Source of the DNA: Beijerinckiaceae bacterium
GTDB lineage: Bacteria > Pseudomonadota > Alphaproteobacteria > Rhizobiales > Beijerinckiaceae
Direction of reading: 5' to 3'
Assembly (NCBI GenBank): GCA_027532775.1
Contig: JAPZTO010000006.1
Span: 62,001 to 126,000, forward strand
DNA: 64,000 nt
Shown here: piece by piece, positions 51,484 through 60,963 of the stretch
Numbering within the stretch: position 1 is the stretch's first letter
Layout of the letters: the number at the start of each line of letters is the position of its first letter
Position numbers and translations under genes: made by a program
The notes under the pieces: model-generated
Seen by the model: only the letters and a program-made list of their open reading frames with translations
What the model was told of the DNA's origin: nothing
Databases searched by the model: none

Positions 51484-51978
51484 ATGGCCACCACCACCAA
51501 GGGTTCGGTCTTTCCGGGATGGTTCCTGGCGGGTGCCGCCAGCCTGATGGTGCTGGCCATCGTCTCGGCCGGGATCGGCCGCTACCAGAAGGCGGTCAAC
51601 GGACCGGCGCCGATGCCGGCCGTGGTCGCCGAGGTGTCGATCCGGTTCGAGGCCCGGCCGGATGGCAGCATGCTGATCCGCCGCCTGCCCGATGACCGGG
51701 TGATCGAACATCTTCCCACCGATGGAAGCGGCTTCATGCGCGGCATCCATCGCAGCCTCAACCGCGACCGCGCCATGCGTCAGCTCGACCCGGCCGCGCC
51801 CTACCGGCTGGTCAAGCGCGCCAATGGCCGCCATGCGGTCATCGACCCGCTTTCGGGCGAGAGGATCGAACTCGACGGCTTCGGCCCCAGCCACAGCCAG
51901 CATGTCGGCCGGCTGATTGACCAGGGACAAAGCCAGACCGGCCTTTCCACGCCTAACCTGACAAGAAACCAGAACTAA
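51484..51978 (+). CDS. puhC: Photosynthetic complex assembly protein PuhC
   Basis: 164 residues with GGACAGGAG upstream. A membrane helix at about residues 11-27 (WFLAGAASLMVLAIVSAGIG) is followed by a periplasmic domain with SIRFEARPDGSMLIRRLPDD, typical of PuhC. It supports RC-LH1 assembly. 15 bp follow puhB. Confidence 0.93.
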   Translation: MATTTKGSVFPGWFLAGAASLMVLAIVSAGIGRYQKAVNGPAPMPAVVAEVSIRFEARPDGSMLIRRLPDDRVIEHLPTDGSGFMRGIHRSLNRDRAMRQLDPAAPYRLVKRANGRHAVIDPLSGERIELDGFGPSHSQHVGRLIDQGQSQTGLSTPNLTRNQN

Positions 51979-52010
51979 ACGCAAAAACCCGAACGAAACG
52001 GAGGATAAAG

Positions 52011-52328
52011 ATGCAGCTTGGAACCCATTCCCCCCCCGACATCAACGCCCGCAAGTTCGATGTCGGCTGCACGATCCGCGTGTCGCATACATTCGAGAGC
52101 CTGCATGCCCATGTCGAACTTGACGACAATGTGCCGATCTTTCCGGGCGACGAGGTCATCGTCCATGGCTCGCCGGTGAAGGTGCCCTATGGCGAGACGG
52201 CGGAAATCCGCCGGACGGCGACCGTCGTCCGCGCCGGTCCGATCGAGCGCCTGTGGACCAAGGCCACGGGCCGCCTCGAAATGATGGAACTGCTTGAATT
52301 CAGCTTCTCGGAAAGGACCCGGCTATGA
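52011..52328 (+). CDS. Conserved PGC protein of unknown function between puhC and acsF
   Basis: 105 residues with AACGGAGGATAAAG immediately upstream, so a real gene. It has no membrane segment. The body is small, acidic and beta-rich, with a stretch like [19 protein letters not shown] near residue 43 and [19 protein letters not shown] at the end. A short protein at this place occurs in other alphaproteobacterial puh clusters as far as I recall; no enzyme motif is visible. Overlap with acsF (ATGA) suggests it acts with the cyclase or with RC assembly. Function is not known. Confidence 0.8.
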   Translation: MQLGTHSPPDINARKFDVGCTIRVSHTFESLHAHVELDDNVPIFPGDEVIVHGSPVKVPYGETAEIRRTATVVRAGPIERLWTKATGRLEMMELLEFSFSERTRL

Positions 52329-53410
52329 GCGCGACCACCACACTCGATGTCCGCAATGCCCCGGTGATCGACACCACGGAAGCCACGCGGATCGCGCAGG
52401 CCGACACGGTCCTGACGCCGCGCTTCTACACGACCGATTTCGAGGAACTCGACAAGGTCGACGTGACGCCCGTCCGGGAGGAATGGGATGCGCTGCTCGC
52501 CGAGATGAAGAGCGACCCCAACAAGGGCCATTTCCAGCGCAATGCCGAGTGGAACTCGGACATGTCGCATCTCCAGGGCCAGCTCCGGAAGGAAATGATC
52601 GACTTCCTGATCAGCTCCTGCACGGCCGAATTCTCGGGCTGCGTGCTCTATGCCGAAATGAAGAAGCGCGGGACCAACAAGGAAATCTGCGAGCTTTTCA
52701 AGTATATGAGCCGCGATGAGGCCCGCCATGCCGGCTTCATCAATGATGCGCTGAAGGATTTCGGCGTTGGCGTCGATCTCGGCTTCCTGACGAAATCGAA
52801 GAAATATACGTATTTCAAGCCGAAATACATCTATTACGCGACCTATCTCTCCGAGAAGATCGGCTATGCGCGCTATATCACGATCTTCCGGCACCTCGAA
52901 AAGCATCCGGAACTGCGCATCCACCCGATCTTCAAGTGGTTCGAGGAATGGTGCAATGACGAGTTCCGCCATGGCGAGGCCTTCTCGCTGCTGATGCGGG
53001 CCAACCCGCATCTGCTGCGCGGCTACAACAAGTACTGGATCCGCTTCTTCCTGCTTGCGGTGTTCGCGACCATGTATGTCCGGGACCATGCACGGCCGGC
53101 CTTCCACAAGGCGCTGGGCATCGATCCGAAGGAATACGGCATGCGCGTCTTCCGGGTGACGTCGGAAATCTCGCGCCAGTGCTTCCCGCTGGAACTGGAT
53201 ATCGACCATCCCGCCTTCCAGCCCGGGCTCGAACGTCTTCTCATACTCAACGAGAAGATCGCCGACGCCGACGAGCAGGGCGGGGTGATCGGCAAGGTGA
53301 AGCGCTATGCTGCCATGGCCCAGATCGCGGCCACGATGGCGAAGCTCTACTTCCTGCCGGTCAAGTCGAACACGATCCCGGCCACCAGCCGGCTCCAGCC
53401 GACCTACTGA
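52325..53410 (+). CDS. acsF: Aerobic Mg-protoporphyrin IX monomethyl ester oxidative cyclase
   Basis: 361 residues. It forms the isocyclic ring E using oxygen. It is a di-iron enzyme; candidate ligands are visible in [22 protein letters not shown] and [11 protein letters not shown]. No radical-SAM bchE is present in the window, so the oxygen-dependent step is the only one encoded here. It overlaps the preceding gene by ATGA and is followed after 13 bp by puhE. Confidence 0.97.
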   Translation: MSATTTLDVRNAPVIDTTEATRIAQADTVLTPRFYTTDFEELDKVDVTPVREEWDALLAEMKSDPNKGHFQRNAEWNSDMSHLQGQLRKEMIDFLISSCTAEFSGCVLYAEMKKRGTNKEICELFKYMSRDEARHAGFINDALKDFGVGVDLGFLTKSKKYTYFKPKYIYYATYLSEKIGYARYITIFRHLEKHPELRIHPIFKWFEEWCNDEFRHGEAFSLLMRANPHLLRGYNKYWIRFFLLAVFATMYVRDHARPAFHKALGIDPKEYGMRVFRVTSEISRQCFPLELDIDHPAFQPGLERLLILNEKIADADEQGGVIGKVKRYAAMAQIAATMAKLYFLPVKSNTIPATSRLQPTY

Positions 53411-53423
53411 ACCGGAACCGGCC

Positions 53424-54332
53424 ATGGACGCGCTCGCCCTCCCGATTGTCATGACGCTCTTCGTCTGGTGGTTCGCCACCGGCGCGGTGCTGTTCCTGAC
53501 CGGGCTGCCGCGCGCGACCTATGGCTGGAGCATGGCCATCGCCACGCTGGTCGGACTGGGCGGCCTCGCCGCCCTGTTCGCCAGCGCACGCATGACGACA
53601 CCCGCCGGGGCCTATATCGCCTTCTTCGGCGCGATGGCCGTCTGGGCCTGGAACGAGATCGGGTTCCTGCTCGGGCATGTCACCGGCAGCCGTCGCACGC
53701 CCTCACCGCCCGGCATCCGGGGCTGGGCGCGGTTCGCCGCTGCCACGCAGACGCTGATCCATCATGAACTGCTGATCCTTGCTTCGGCCCTCGCGATCGT
53801 CGCGGTGACCTGGGACGAGCCCAACCAGGTCGGCACGCGGCTCTTCCTCGTGCTCTGGCTGATGCGGCTCAGCACGAAGTTCAACATCTTCCTCGGCGTG
53901 CCGAACGTGACGGTGGAATTCCTGCCGCCGCATCTCGCCTATCTCGCCACCTATTTCAAGAAACGGCCGATGAACGGGCTGTTTCCCTTCTCGGTCACGA
54001 TCTCGACGCTGGTGACGGCCTGGCTGTGCCACAGCATGCTGGCTGCGCCGGCCGGCAGCTTCGAGGCGACCGGCCATGCCCTGATTGCCGCGCTGATGGC
54101 GCTGGCGGTGCTGGAGCACTGGTTCCTCGTCATTCCCCTGCCTTTCGGCGAGCTCTGGTCATGGGGTCTCGCCTCCCGTCCGCCGGTGCCGGAAGCACCG
54201 AAGCCGACCGAAGCCGCGGAGCGGGCAGCTGCCTGCCCCGTGCTTCTCCCGATAAGCCAGCCTGGAACGGCGCCCGCCGTTGCGCCGGAAACCTGGCCGA
54301 AGTCCCTAGTCTGTGGAGGAACCAGCCGATGA
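53424..54332 (+). CDS. puhE: Photosynthetic complex protein PuhE
   Basis: 302 residues from ATG 53424 ([16 protein letters not shown]), since the track start at 53307 is acsF shadow. Seven or so membrane helices run to residue 245. Family pieces include [34 protein letters not shown] and [19 protein letters not shown]. The hydrophilic Pro/Ala tail of about 50 residues ([20 protein letters not shown]) is variable in the family. PuhE is linked with regulation of pigment level. It is coupled to hemA by ATGA. Confidence 0.92.
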   Translation: MDALALPIVMTLFVWWFATGAVLFLTGLPRATYGWSMAIATLVGLGGLAALFASARMTTPAGAYIAFFGAMAVWAWNEIGFLLGHVTGSRRTPSPPGIRGWARFAAATQTLIHHELLILASALAIVAVTWDEPNQVGTRLFLVLWLMRLSTKFNIFLGVPNVTVEFLPPHLAYLATYFKKRPMNGLFPFSVTISTLVTAWLCHSMLAAPAGSFEATGHALIAALMALAVLEHWFLVIPLPFGELWSWGLASRPPVPEAPKPTEAAERAAACPVLLPISQPGTAPAVAPETWPKSLVCGGTSR

Positions 54333-55540
54333 AATTCGAGACTTTCTTTCGCCGCGAGCTGGCCTCGCTCCGCAACGAGGGCCGCTACCGCGTTTTCGCC
54401 GATCTCGAACGCAGGGCCGGGCAATTCCCCCGGGCCATGTTCCACGGACCGTCCGGGCCGCGCGAAGTCACTGTCTGGTGTTCGAACGACTATCTCGGCA
54501 TGGGGCAGCACCCGGCGGTGCTGGAGGCCATGCACGAGGCGCTCGACACATGCGGCGCCGGTGCGGGCGGCACGCGCAACATTGCCGGCACCAACCATTA
54601 CCATGTGATGATCGAGAAGGAGCTGGCGGCGCTCCACAACAAGGAAGCGGCGCTGCTCTTCAATTCGGGCTACATGTCGAACTGGGCCGCGATCAGCACC
54701 ATCGCGTCGAAGCTGCCGGAATGCGTCATCCTCTCGGATGCGCTCAACCATGCCTCGATGATCGAGGGCATGCGCCACAGCCGGGCAAAGAAGGTCGTCT
54801 TCGAACACAACAACCCGGATGACCTGCGGCGGCACCTGCGTGCGCTGGATCCGAAAGTGCCGAAATTCGTGCTGTTCGAATCCGTCTATTCGATGGATGG
54901 CGACATCGCGCCGGTCCGCGAGATTGTCGAGGCCGCCGAGGATTACGGCGCACTGACCTATATCGACGAGGTCCATTCCGTCGGGCTCTATGGCCCGGGC
55001 GGGGCGGGCATTGCGGCGCGGGACGGAATGAGCGACCGGATCGACATTGTCGAGGGCACGCTCGGCAAGGCCATCGGCGTCCTGGGCGGCTATATCGCCG
55101 GCTCGGCAGCGATGTGCGACTTTGTCCGCAGTTTCGCCTCGGGCTTCATCTTCTCGACGGCCCTGCCGCCGGCCATTGCGGCTGGCGCGCTGGCCAGCAT
55201 CCGGCACCTCCGGAACAGCGATGCCGAGCGGATCGGCCATCAGGCGCGCGTGGCGCAGGTCCGGACCGCACTCGACGAGGCCGGCATTCCGCATATGCCG
55301 AATCCCAGCCATATCGTTCCGGTGATGGTGGGGGATGCCGCCCTGTGCAAGAAGCTCAGCGATGACCTGATCGAGCGCTTCGACATCTATGTGCAGCCGA
55401 TCAACTACCCGACCGTGCCGCGCGGGACCGAAAGGCTGCGGATCACCCCGACCCCGTTGCATTCGGACGAGGATATCCGCAAGCTGGTGGAAGCGTTGTC
55501 CTCGATCTGGTCCATGGTGGGGCTGAAAAGGGCGGCGTGA
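54329..55540 (+). CDS. hemA: 5-aminolevulinate synthase
   Basis: 403 residues from ATG 54329 with GTGGAGGA upstream. It condenses glycine and succinyl-CoA, the first step of tetrapyrrole synthesis in Alphaproteobacteria. The pyridoxal lysine lies in [14 protein letters not shown], the aspartate loop in [15 protein letters not shown], and the start [23 protein letters not shown] is typical. As the last bch-operon gene before cycA it ties precursor supply to pigment synthesis. A second, housekeeping copy elsewhere is likely. Confidence 0.97.
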   Translation: MKFETFFRRELASLRNEGRYRVFADLERRAGQFPRAMFHGPSGPREVTVWCSNDYLGMGQHPAVLEAMHEALDTCGAGAGGTRNIAGTNHYHVMIEKELAALHNKEAALLFNSGYMSNWAAISTIASKLPECVILSDALNHASMIEGMRHSRAKKVVFEHNNPDDLRRHLRALDPKVPKFVLFESVYSMDGDIAPVREIVEAAEDYGALTYIDEVHSVGLYGPGGAGIAARDGMSDRIDIVEGTLGKAIGVLGGYIAGSAAMCDFVRSFASGFIFSTALPPAIAAGALASIRHLRNSDAERIGHQARVAQVRTALDEAGIPHMPNPSHIVPVMVGDAALCKKLSDDLIERFDIYVQPINYPTVPRGTERLRITPTPLHSDEDIRKLVEALSSIWSMVGLKRAA

Positions 55541-55621
55541 CATGCTGTCATCCAGTCCGGCCTTTGCCGCGTATATCAAATCATCGCGGGTGAGTACCGC
55601 GAACCAAGCCGAGGAAATGCC

Positions 55622-56005
55622 ATGAGAGCTCTTGTATTTTCGGTCGCCGCGCTTGCCCTGACGCCGTTCGCGGCCAAGGCCCAGGATGCCGAGGCCGGCG
55701 GGCGGATCTTCGCCCAGTGCCGCACCTGCCACCAGATCGGTGAAACCGCCAAGAACGGCGTTGGCCCCCAACTGAATGGCCTTTTCGGCCGCAAGGCGGG
55801 CTCCGTCGAAGGCTATTCCTATTCCAACGCCTACAAGGCGCTCGACAAGGTGTGGAGCGAAGAGAATTTCACGGTCTACATCAAGGATCCGCGCGGCGTG
55901 ACGCCCGGCACCAAGATGGTCTATCCGGGCCTGAAGGACGAGACGCAGATCAAGAACCTGATCGCCTTCCTCAACCAGTACGGCGCGGACGGGAAGAAGA
56001 AGTAA
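55622..56005 (+). CDS. cycA: Cytochrome c2
   Basis: 127 residues with GAGGAAATGCC upstream. A Sec signal (MRALVFSVAALALTPFAAKA, cleavage after AKA) leads to a class I cytochrome with CRTCH at residues 33-37 and the Met ligand in GTKMVYPG (Met99). It shuttles electrons from the bc1 complex to the photo-oxidised reaction centre. Since no pufC is present, direct reduction by this soluble protein is likely. It is 81 bp after hemA and closed by a terminator. Confidence 0.93.
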   Translation: MRALVFSVAALALTPFAAKAQDAEAGGRIFAQCRTCHQIGETAKNGVGPQLNGLFGRKAGSVEGYSYSNAYKALDKVWSEENFTVYIKDPRGVTPGTKMVYPGLKDETQIKNLIAFLNQYGADGKKK

Positions 56006-56030
56006 GCCTTTTCCTCGGAGAGAATGCGCG

Positions 56031-56055
56031 AAAGGCCGGCCAAGCCGGCCTTTTT
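56031..56055 (+). terminator. Rho-independent terminator after cycA
   Basis: AAAGGCCGGC and GCCGGCCTTT pair around a CAA loop, followed by a run of T residues. It ends the bchF-cycA unit, 26 bp after the cycA stop. Confidence 0.9.
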
Positions 56056-56127
56056 GCTGTCTGCTTTCCTGAATCTGCCTGCGACTGGCTCCCCTTGAGC
56101 TGCATGCGGCTGGCCGATCCGTCCCGC

Positions 56128-57207
56128 TCAGGTCAGCGCGCCGCGCGCCTCGACCTCGGTCCGGCCAATGATCTCGTCGCCCCGGACAAACACGAGACTG
56201 CCGACGACATTGACGACAGGGCAGACATGGTTGGGGATGACCCGGACGATGTCGCCGACTTTCGGGCGATCGTTGCAGCGCGAAAGATCGAGAAAGCCAT
56301 GTTCCTCGGCGAAGCGCGCCACCTCGCCCTCGGGATGCTCGAGGATGTGGCCATAGCCCGTCAGGCCCCAGCCGGTATCAGTGGTGAAGACTTTCGAGCC
56401 CGCATCGAGGATGCCGCGCTCCGGCCCGCCGCGGCTGACCACAGTGGTATAGACCATCAGTGCGCAATCTTCCTGCCGGGCATAGCCGGCCGCCATCATC
56501 ATCCGGTCATTGAAGATCGAGGTGCCGGCGCGATGCTCGGTCTGCCCGTCGATCGTGCCGAGGGTGAGGAGGTTTGGCGTGCCGCCGGAGGACAGGGTTT
56601 CGAAGGCGATGCCGTGTTCGGCCAGCCCGTCGCGCACCGCCTGCACGAAGGCATTGGTTACGGCTGCGCCATCTTCCGGCGGGTAGAGCATCAGCCCCTC
56701 GAAGACGAGTCCCGGCGTTGCTGCGATCTGCCGTGCCAGCGCGATGGCCTCGCCCGGCGTTTCGACGCCGGCGCGCTTGCGGCCGGTATCCACTTCGACG
56801 CGGACGAAGAGGGTGCTGCCGGCCTGTGCCGCCGCCCGGCCGAGATGCTCGACGACCAGCGGATTATCCGCCGCCACGCGCATCGTGACGCCCTGCATGA
56901 GCCGGGCCAGGCGGGCCATTTTCTCCTCGCCGAGGAGATTGTAGGAAATGAAAATGTCGTCAGCCCCGCCGGCGGCCATGGCCTCCGCCTCGCCGATCTT
57001 CTGGCAGGTGATGCCCTTGGCGCCGGCCTCGAGCTGCCTCTGCATCAGCTCGACGGATTTATGCGTCTTGATATGCGGGCGGTTGGCGATGCCCTTTGCA
57101 TCGCAGGCCGCCTGTGCCTTGGCGATATTGCGATCGACCACGTCGAGATCGACAACCAGCTGGGGCGTGCCGAATTCCTGCGCGATGCGGGTTTTCAGAT
57201 CGGCCAT
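56128..57207 (-). CDS. D-threonine aldolase-like / D-serine-dehydratase-like PLP enzyme (DSD1 family)
   Basis: 359 residues. The N-terminal alanine-racemase-like barrel has NRPHIKTHKSVELMQRQLEAG with the pyridoxal lysine in IKTHKS near residue 47, and the C-terminal domain has the metal-binding histidine and cysteine in IPNHVCPVVN near residue 330. The family splits D-threonine or D-3-hydroxyamino acids, or dehydrates D-serine or hydroxyaspartate. It is the last gene of the right-hand operon, 3 bp after ridA. Specificity is not readable. Confidence 0.85.
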   Translation of the reverse strand: MADLKTRIAQEFGTPQLVVDLDVVDRNIAKAQAACDAKGIANRPHIKTHKSVELMQRQLEAGAKGITCQKIGEAEAMAAGGADDIFISYNLLGEEKMARLARLMQGVTMRVAADNPLVVEHLGRAAAQAGSTLFVRVEVDTGRKRAGVETPGEAIALARQIAATPGLVFEGLMLYPPEDGAAVTNAFVQAVRDGLAEHGIAFETLSSGGTPNLLTLGTIDGQTEHRAGTSIFNDRMMMAAGYARQEDCALMVYTTVVSRGGPERGILDAGSKVFTTDTGWGLTGYGHILEHPEGEVARFAEEHGFLDLSRCNDRPKVGDIVRVIPNHVCPVVNVVGSLVFVRGDEIIGRTEVEARGALT

Positions 57208-57210
57208 GGC

Positions 57211-57672
57211 TCAGCCCTTCACCAACAGGATCGCCTCGATCTCCACCGCCATGCGGTTCGGCAGCGAGCCCATGCCCACGGCAGAGCGGGCATGGCGACC
57301 GGCATCGCCGAGGATATCGACCAGCAGGTCGGAGCAGCCGTTGATCACCTTGGGATGATCGGCGAAATCCGGCTCGGCATTGACCATGCCGAGCAGCTTC
57401 ACAACCGCCTCGATGCGGGAGAGTTCGCCCAAAGCGGCCTTTGCCACGGCCAGCAATTGCAGGCCGGTGAGCCGGGCTTCCTGATAGGCCTCCTCGATCG
57501 AGATGTCACGGCCGAGCCGGCCGGCGCGATAGGTGCCGTCGGGCCGCTTGGGCCCCTGCCCGGAAAGGTAGAGCAGGTTGCCGGCGAAGCGGTAGGGCAC
57601 GTAATTCGCCACCGGCACGGGCACCGGCGGCAGGATGATGCCAAGGCTGGCGAGGCGATTTTCGGGCGTCAT
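57211..57672 (-). CDS. RidA family deaminase (YjgF/YER057c/UK114)
   Basis: 153 residues from ATG 57672, coupled to the amidohydrolase stop by ATGA. The RidA fold is visible with YLSGQGPKRPDGTYRAGRLG, and the late region LPNRMAVEIEAILLVKG carries the usual VEIEA ending. RidA proteins hydrolyse 2-aminoacrylate and related enamines released by PLP lyases. Two such lyases are encoded in the same operon, fitting that role. Confidence 0.88.
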   Translation of the reverse strand: MTPENRLASLGIILPPVPVPVANYVPYRFAGNLLYLSGQGPKRPDGTYRAGRLGRDISIEEAYQEARLTGLQLLAVAKAALGELSRIEAVVKLLGMVNAEPDFADHPKVINGCSDLLVDILGDAGRHARSAVGMGSLPNRMAVEIEAILLVKG

Positions 57673-58829
57673 GCATTCACCTTCGGAAAGCGGTTCGAAC
57701 GCTTCGGATGCCACCATTTACCCTTCAGCACCACGCCCTCCGAGACGATCTTCTGGTTGCCGAGCAGGTGCTCGCCGGTCACGTCGACATAGTCGAACTT
57801 GCCCTCGCGCACAGTGAGGATCGTCGCGTCGCCCAAAGCCCCGACCTTGAGCGAGCCGTATTCCGGGCGCTTCAGCATCATCCCGGCATTGGCGGTCGAG
57901 GCCTTCACCACTTCGTAGAGGCTGACGCCGAGGCAGAGGAATTTCGACATCGTCGTCACCTGGTCGAAGGCCGGGCCATTGATGCAGAGCTGGTGGACAT
58001 CCGAGGAGATCGTGTCCGGCAGGAAGCCGTTGGCCAGCATGGCGCGGGTGGTCTTGAAGGCAAAGGAGCCCTTGCCATGGCCGATATCGAACAGCACGCC
58101 GCGCTTGCGGGCAGCAAGGACGGCCGGCTTGACCGTGCCCTGCGCCGTGGCCGGCGAGTTCGGGAAGGGCCGGAAGGCGTGGGTCAGCACGTCACCGGGG
58201 CGGAGCATGTCCAGCACCTCCTCGTAGGAAGGCGGCGGATGGTCGATATGACACATCAGCGGCATGCCGACTTCCTCGGCGACCTGCAGTGCGATGTTGA
58301 GTGGCGCTGTGCCCTGTTCGCCCGAGGCGTGGAGGCCGACGCGCACCTTGATCCCAACGATGAGATCGCGGTTGGCATCCGCCACCTCGGCGCATCCGAT
58401 CGGGTTCATCATCCGAAGGTCATGGCTTTCCCCCACCATCACGCGCTTGTCGAAGCCGTAGATGCCGGCATGGCTGACATGGAGATAGGCGAGGATGCGG
58501 GCCTGGCTGTGCTCGATCACATGATTGCGGAAGCCGGGCCAGTTGCCGGGACCGGCCGAGCCGGTATCGACCGAGGTGGTGACACCGGACAGGCGACAGA
58601 ATTCGTCCGCATCGATGCCGAGCGAGGTGCCGCCCCAATAGACATGGGTATGCATGTCGATCAGCCCGGGCGTGACGATATAGCCCGAGACATCACGCGT
58701 TTCCTTCGCGCCCTTCAGGTCCTTGCCGAAGCCGGAAACCTTGCCGTCGGTGAAGGCGACATCGAGAATGCCGTCATGCTTCTGGGACGGGTCGATTACC
58801 CGGCCACCTTTCAGGATCAGATCATGCAT
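57669..58829 (-). CDS. Amidohydrolase/deacetylase family metallohydrolase (Atu3266/EF_0837-like)
   Basis: 386 residues. It has the amidohydrolase metal sites: TPGLIDMHTHVYWGGT near residue 55, a candidate carboxylated lysine in IVGIKVRVG, MCHIDHPPP, VLTHAF and the catalytic aspartate in ISSDVHQL. The group includes deacetylases acting on N-acetyl or O-acetyl D-amino or R-hydroxy acids and dihydroorotase-like relatives. It sits between the carbamoylase and ridA, pointing to removal of an acyl or cyclic amide group from the imported compound. Confidence 0.85.
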   Translation of the reverse strand: MHDLILKGGRVIDPSQKHDGILDVAFTDGKVSGFGKDLKGAKETRDVSGYIVTPGLIDMHTHVYWGGTSLGIDADEFCRLSGVTTSVDTGSAGPGNWPGFRNHVIEHSQARILAYLHVSHAGIYGFDKRVMVGESHDLRMMNPIGCAEVADANRDLIVGIKVRVGLHASGEQGTAPLNIALQVAEEVGMPLMCHIDHPPPSYEEVLDMLRPGDVLTHAFRPFPNSPATAQGTVKPAVLAARKRGVLFDIGHGKGSFAFKTTRAMLANGFLPDTISSDVHQLCINGPAFDQVTTMSKFLCLGVSLYEVVKASTANAGMMLKRPEYGSLKVGALGDATILTVREGKFDYVDVTGEHLLGNQKIVSEGVVLKGKWWHPKRSNRFPKVNA

Positions 58830-58906
58830 GGCGTTCTTCCTCGGTTGCGCCTGTCGGGATTGGTGTGATCGTCATGGCCAGCCCGGCCCCGCCATGACCT
58901 CGTTTG

Positions 58907-59854
58907 TCATTCCGGCAGCACGGCGCCCTTGCGTTCGGCGATCATGCGATATTGCGCAGGTTCGCGGTGGCGCGCGAAATTGAAGGTCGAGTTCTTGTAG
59001 CTCTGGCCGAGATCGAGATCGCAGCGCGCAACGACAAGCTCGTCCCCGCGCGTCACCGCCTGGGCGACGATCTCGCCGGTCGGCGCGATAATGCAGGAGC
59101 CGCCGATCATCTCGCAGCCTTCCTCGGTGCCGCATTTCGCCACGCCGACGACCCAGCTGGCATTCTGGTAGGCGCCGGCCTGCATGACGAGGTGGTTGTG
59201 GAAGTCACCCAACCGGTCATGATCAGGGGCCGGCGGGTTATGCACCGGCGTATTGTAGCCGAGCAGGATCATCTCGACGCCCTGCAGGCCCATGACGCGG
59301 TAGCTCTCCGGCCAGCGGCGGTCATTGCAGATCATCTGGCCGAACAGGCCGGAATGCAGGTCAGCACCCGCCCGGGCAACCGGCCATGAAAGGTTGCCGA
59401 CTTCGAAATAGCGCTTCTCCAGATGCTGGAAGGCACGCCAGGGCTCGTGTTCGGCATGGCCGGGCAGATGGATCTTGCGGTATTTCGTGAGGATCCGGCC
59501 GTCCTTGCCGACGAGGATCTGCGTGTTGAAGCGACGGGTCCGCCCTTCCTCCTCCGTGAGTTCGGCATAGCCGAGCGTGAAGGCGAGGCCGAGTTCGCGC
59601 GCGGCGTTGAACAAGGGCGCGGTCTCGTTCGAGGGCATCTCGCGCTCGAAGAAGCTGTCGACCTCCGCCTTATCCTCCATGAACCAGCGCGGAAAGAAGG
59701 TGGTGAGCGCCAGTTCCGGAAAGGCGACGAGATCGCAGCCATTGCGGGCCGCCTCGCGCATCAGCACGACCATGCGCGCGACTACATCGGCGCGGCTGTG
59801 GCTGCGCTGGATGGCGCCAAGCTGTGCGGCACCGATGGTGAGAACCCGGCTCAT
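58907..59854 (-). CDS. N-carbamoyl-D-amino acid hydrolase-like nitrilase-family enzyme
   Basis: 315 residues from ATG 59854 (MSRVLTIGAAQ), overlapping the next gene's stop by ATGA. The Glu-Lys-Cys triad of carbon-nitrogen hydrolases is visible as FPELALTTFFP (Glu47 area), KYRKIHLPGH (Lys127 area) and MICNDRRWPE (Cys172 area). The length and RRWPESYRVMGLQG wording match D-carbamoylases, which remove the N-carbamoyl group with release of ammonia and carbon dioxide. It supports a ureide substrate for this operon. Confidence 0.88.
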   Translation of the reverse strand: MSRVLTIGAAQLGAIQRSHSRADVVARMVVLMREAARNGCDLVAFPELALTTFFPRWFMEDKAEVDSFFEREMPSNETAPLFNAARELGLAFTLGYAELTEEEGRTRRFNTQILVGKDGRILTKYRKIHLPGHAEHEPWRAFQHLEKRYFEVGNLSWPVARAGADLHSGLFGQMICNDRRWPESYRVMGLQGVEMILLGYNTPVHNPPAPDHDRLGDFHNHLVMQAGAYQNASWVVGVAKCGTEEGCEMIGGSCIIAPTGEIVAQAVTRGDELVVARCDLDLGQSYKNSTFNFARHREPAQYRMIAERKGAVLPE

Positions 59855-60963
59855 TCCTCGACCTCTTCCGGCGTGCGGCCGACAATCGCCGCGTAGACGG
59901 CGGGATCGGTGGCGCCTTCGGTGCCATAGAACAGGATGCGGGACATGGCATCGATGCCGAGCGCCGCGCGCCATTCGGGATGGGCGCAGACCTGCCGGAA
60001 CCCGGCCAGCCCGGCCACGCCGGATTCGCCGCCGACCACGCCCTCCTCCGCCAGCCGGCGCATGGCCGAGGCGGCGTCCTCATCGCTCACGGTCATGAAG
60101 GCATCGGCACCGGGATCGAGGATTTGCCAGGCGAGGATCGAGGGTTCGCCGCAGGCCAGGCCGGCAATGATGGTCTCGAGATCGCCTGTGACATTGGTTA
60201 TGCGGCCGGCGCGCGCACTGGCGAGCAGGCAGGCCGCGTTTTCCGGCTCGACGACGATCAGCTTCGGGCGCGCCGCGCCGAACTTTTCCCAGCGATAGGA
60301 AAGGACGGCCGCAGCAACGCCGCCGACCCCGCCCTGCACGAAAACATGGGTTGGCTTGCCGCCCTGCTCCTCGATTTCCATGGCAAGCGTGGCATAGCCC
60401 TGCATCACATCCCGCGGGACATCCTCGTAGCCGGGCCAGGAGGTGTCAGAGACGATCTGCCAGCCATTGCGCGCTGCCGCCTCGGCCGAGGCCCGCACTG
60501 AAGCATCGTAGTTGAAGCCCTCGCGGACGACCTCGGCGCCATAGGAGCGGATCGCCTCTGCCCGCCCCTCGCTGACGCCTTCATGGACATAGATCACCGC
60601 CCGGATACCGGCCCGCTTCGCGCCCCAGGCCACGGCGCGGCCATGGTTGCCATCGGTGGCGCAGGTGACGGTCAGCCCCTCGCGGCCGCGTTTGGCCACC
60701 AGCCGGTCGACCGCATAGGCGCCGCCCAGCGCCTTGAACGAGCGCAGGGTGAAGCGCTTGCCTTCGTCCTTGTAGAGGATTTCCGCGACGCCGCTCTCGC
60801 GGGCCAAGGCGGGCAGGCTACGGAGCGGGGTGGGCGCGTAGCCCTGCCATTGCCGGATTGTTTCCCGCGCCTCGCTTGCGCCGGCCAGCGAGAGGATGGC
60901 CTGCAGTTCCGGTCCGTAGAGGCTGGTTCGGTCGAGATGCGGATTGGGCAGGAAGTCAGGCAT
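59851..60963 (-). CDS. Diaminopropionate ammonia-lyase-like PLP enzyme
   Basis: 370 residues from ATG 60963 ([11 protein letters not shown]), overlapping the ABC ATPase stop by 8 nt. The pyridoxal lysine is in RFTLRSFKALGGAYA near residue 75, followed by TCATDGNHGRAVAWGAKRAG and the glycine loop VQGGVGGVAAAVLS. The N-terminal YAPTPLRSLPALA and FKALGGAYA placement match DpaL enzymes, which convert D- or L-2,3-diaminopropionate to pyruvate and two ammonia. It could release 2-aminoacrylate for the RidA protein. Confidence 0.87.
   Translation of the reverse strand: MPDFLPNPHLDRTSLYGPELQAILSLAGASEARETIRQWQGYAPTPLRSLPALARESGVAEILYKDEGKRFTLRSFKALGGAYAVDRLVAKRGREGLTVTCATDGNHGRAVAWGAKRAGIRAVIYVHEGVSEGRAEAIRSYGAEVVREGFNYDASVRASAEAAARNGWQIVSDTSWPGYEDVPRDVMQGYATLAMEIEEQGGKPTHVFVQGGVGGVAAAVLSYRWEKFGAARPKLIVVEPENAACLLASARAGRITNVTGDLETIIAGLACGEPSILAWQILDPGADAFMTVSDEDAASAMRRLAEEGVVGGESGVAGLAGFRQVCAHPEWRAALGIDAMSRILFYGTEGATDPAVYAAIVGRTPEEVEE

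Noticed and set aside
55560-55621. FNR/FnrL-type site upstream of cycA (TTGCCGCGTATATCAA)
   Set aside because: The half sites are 10 bp apart instead of 8, so the match to TTGAT-N4-ATCAA fails.
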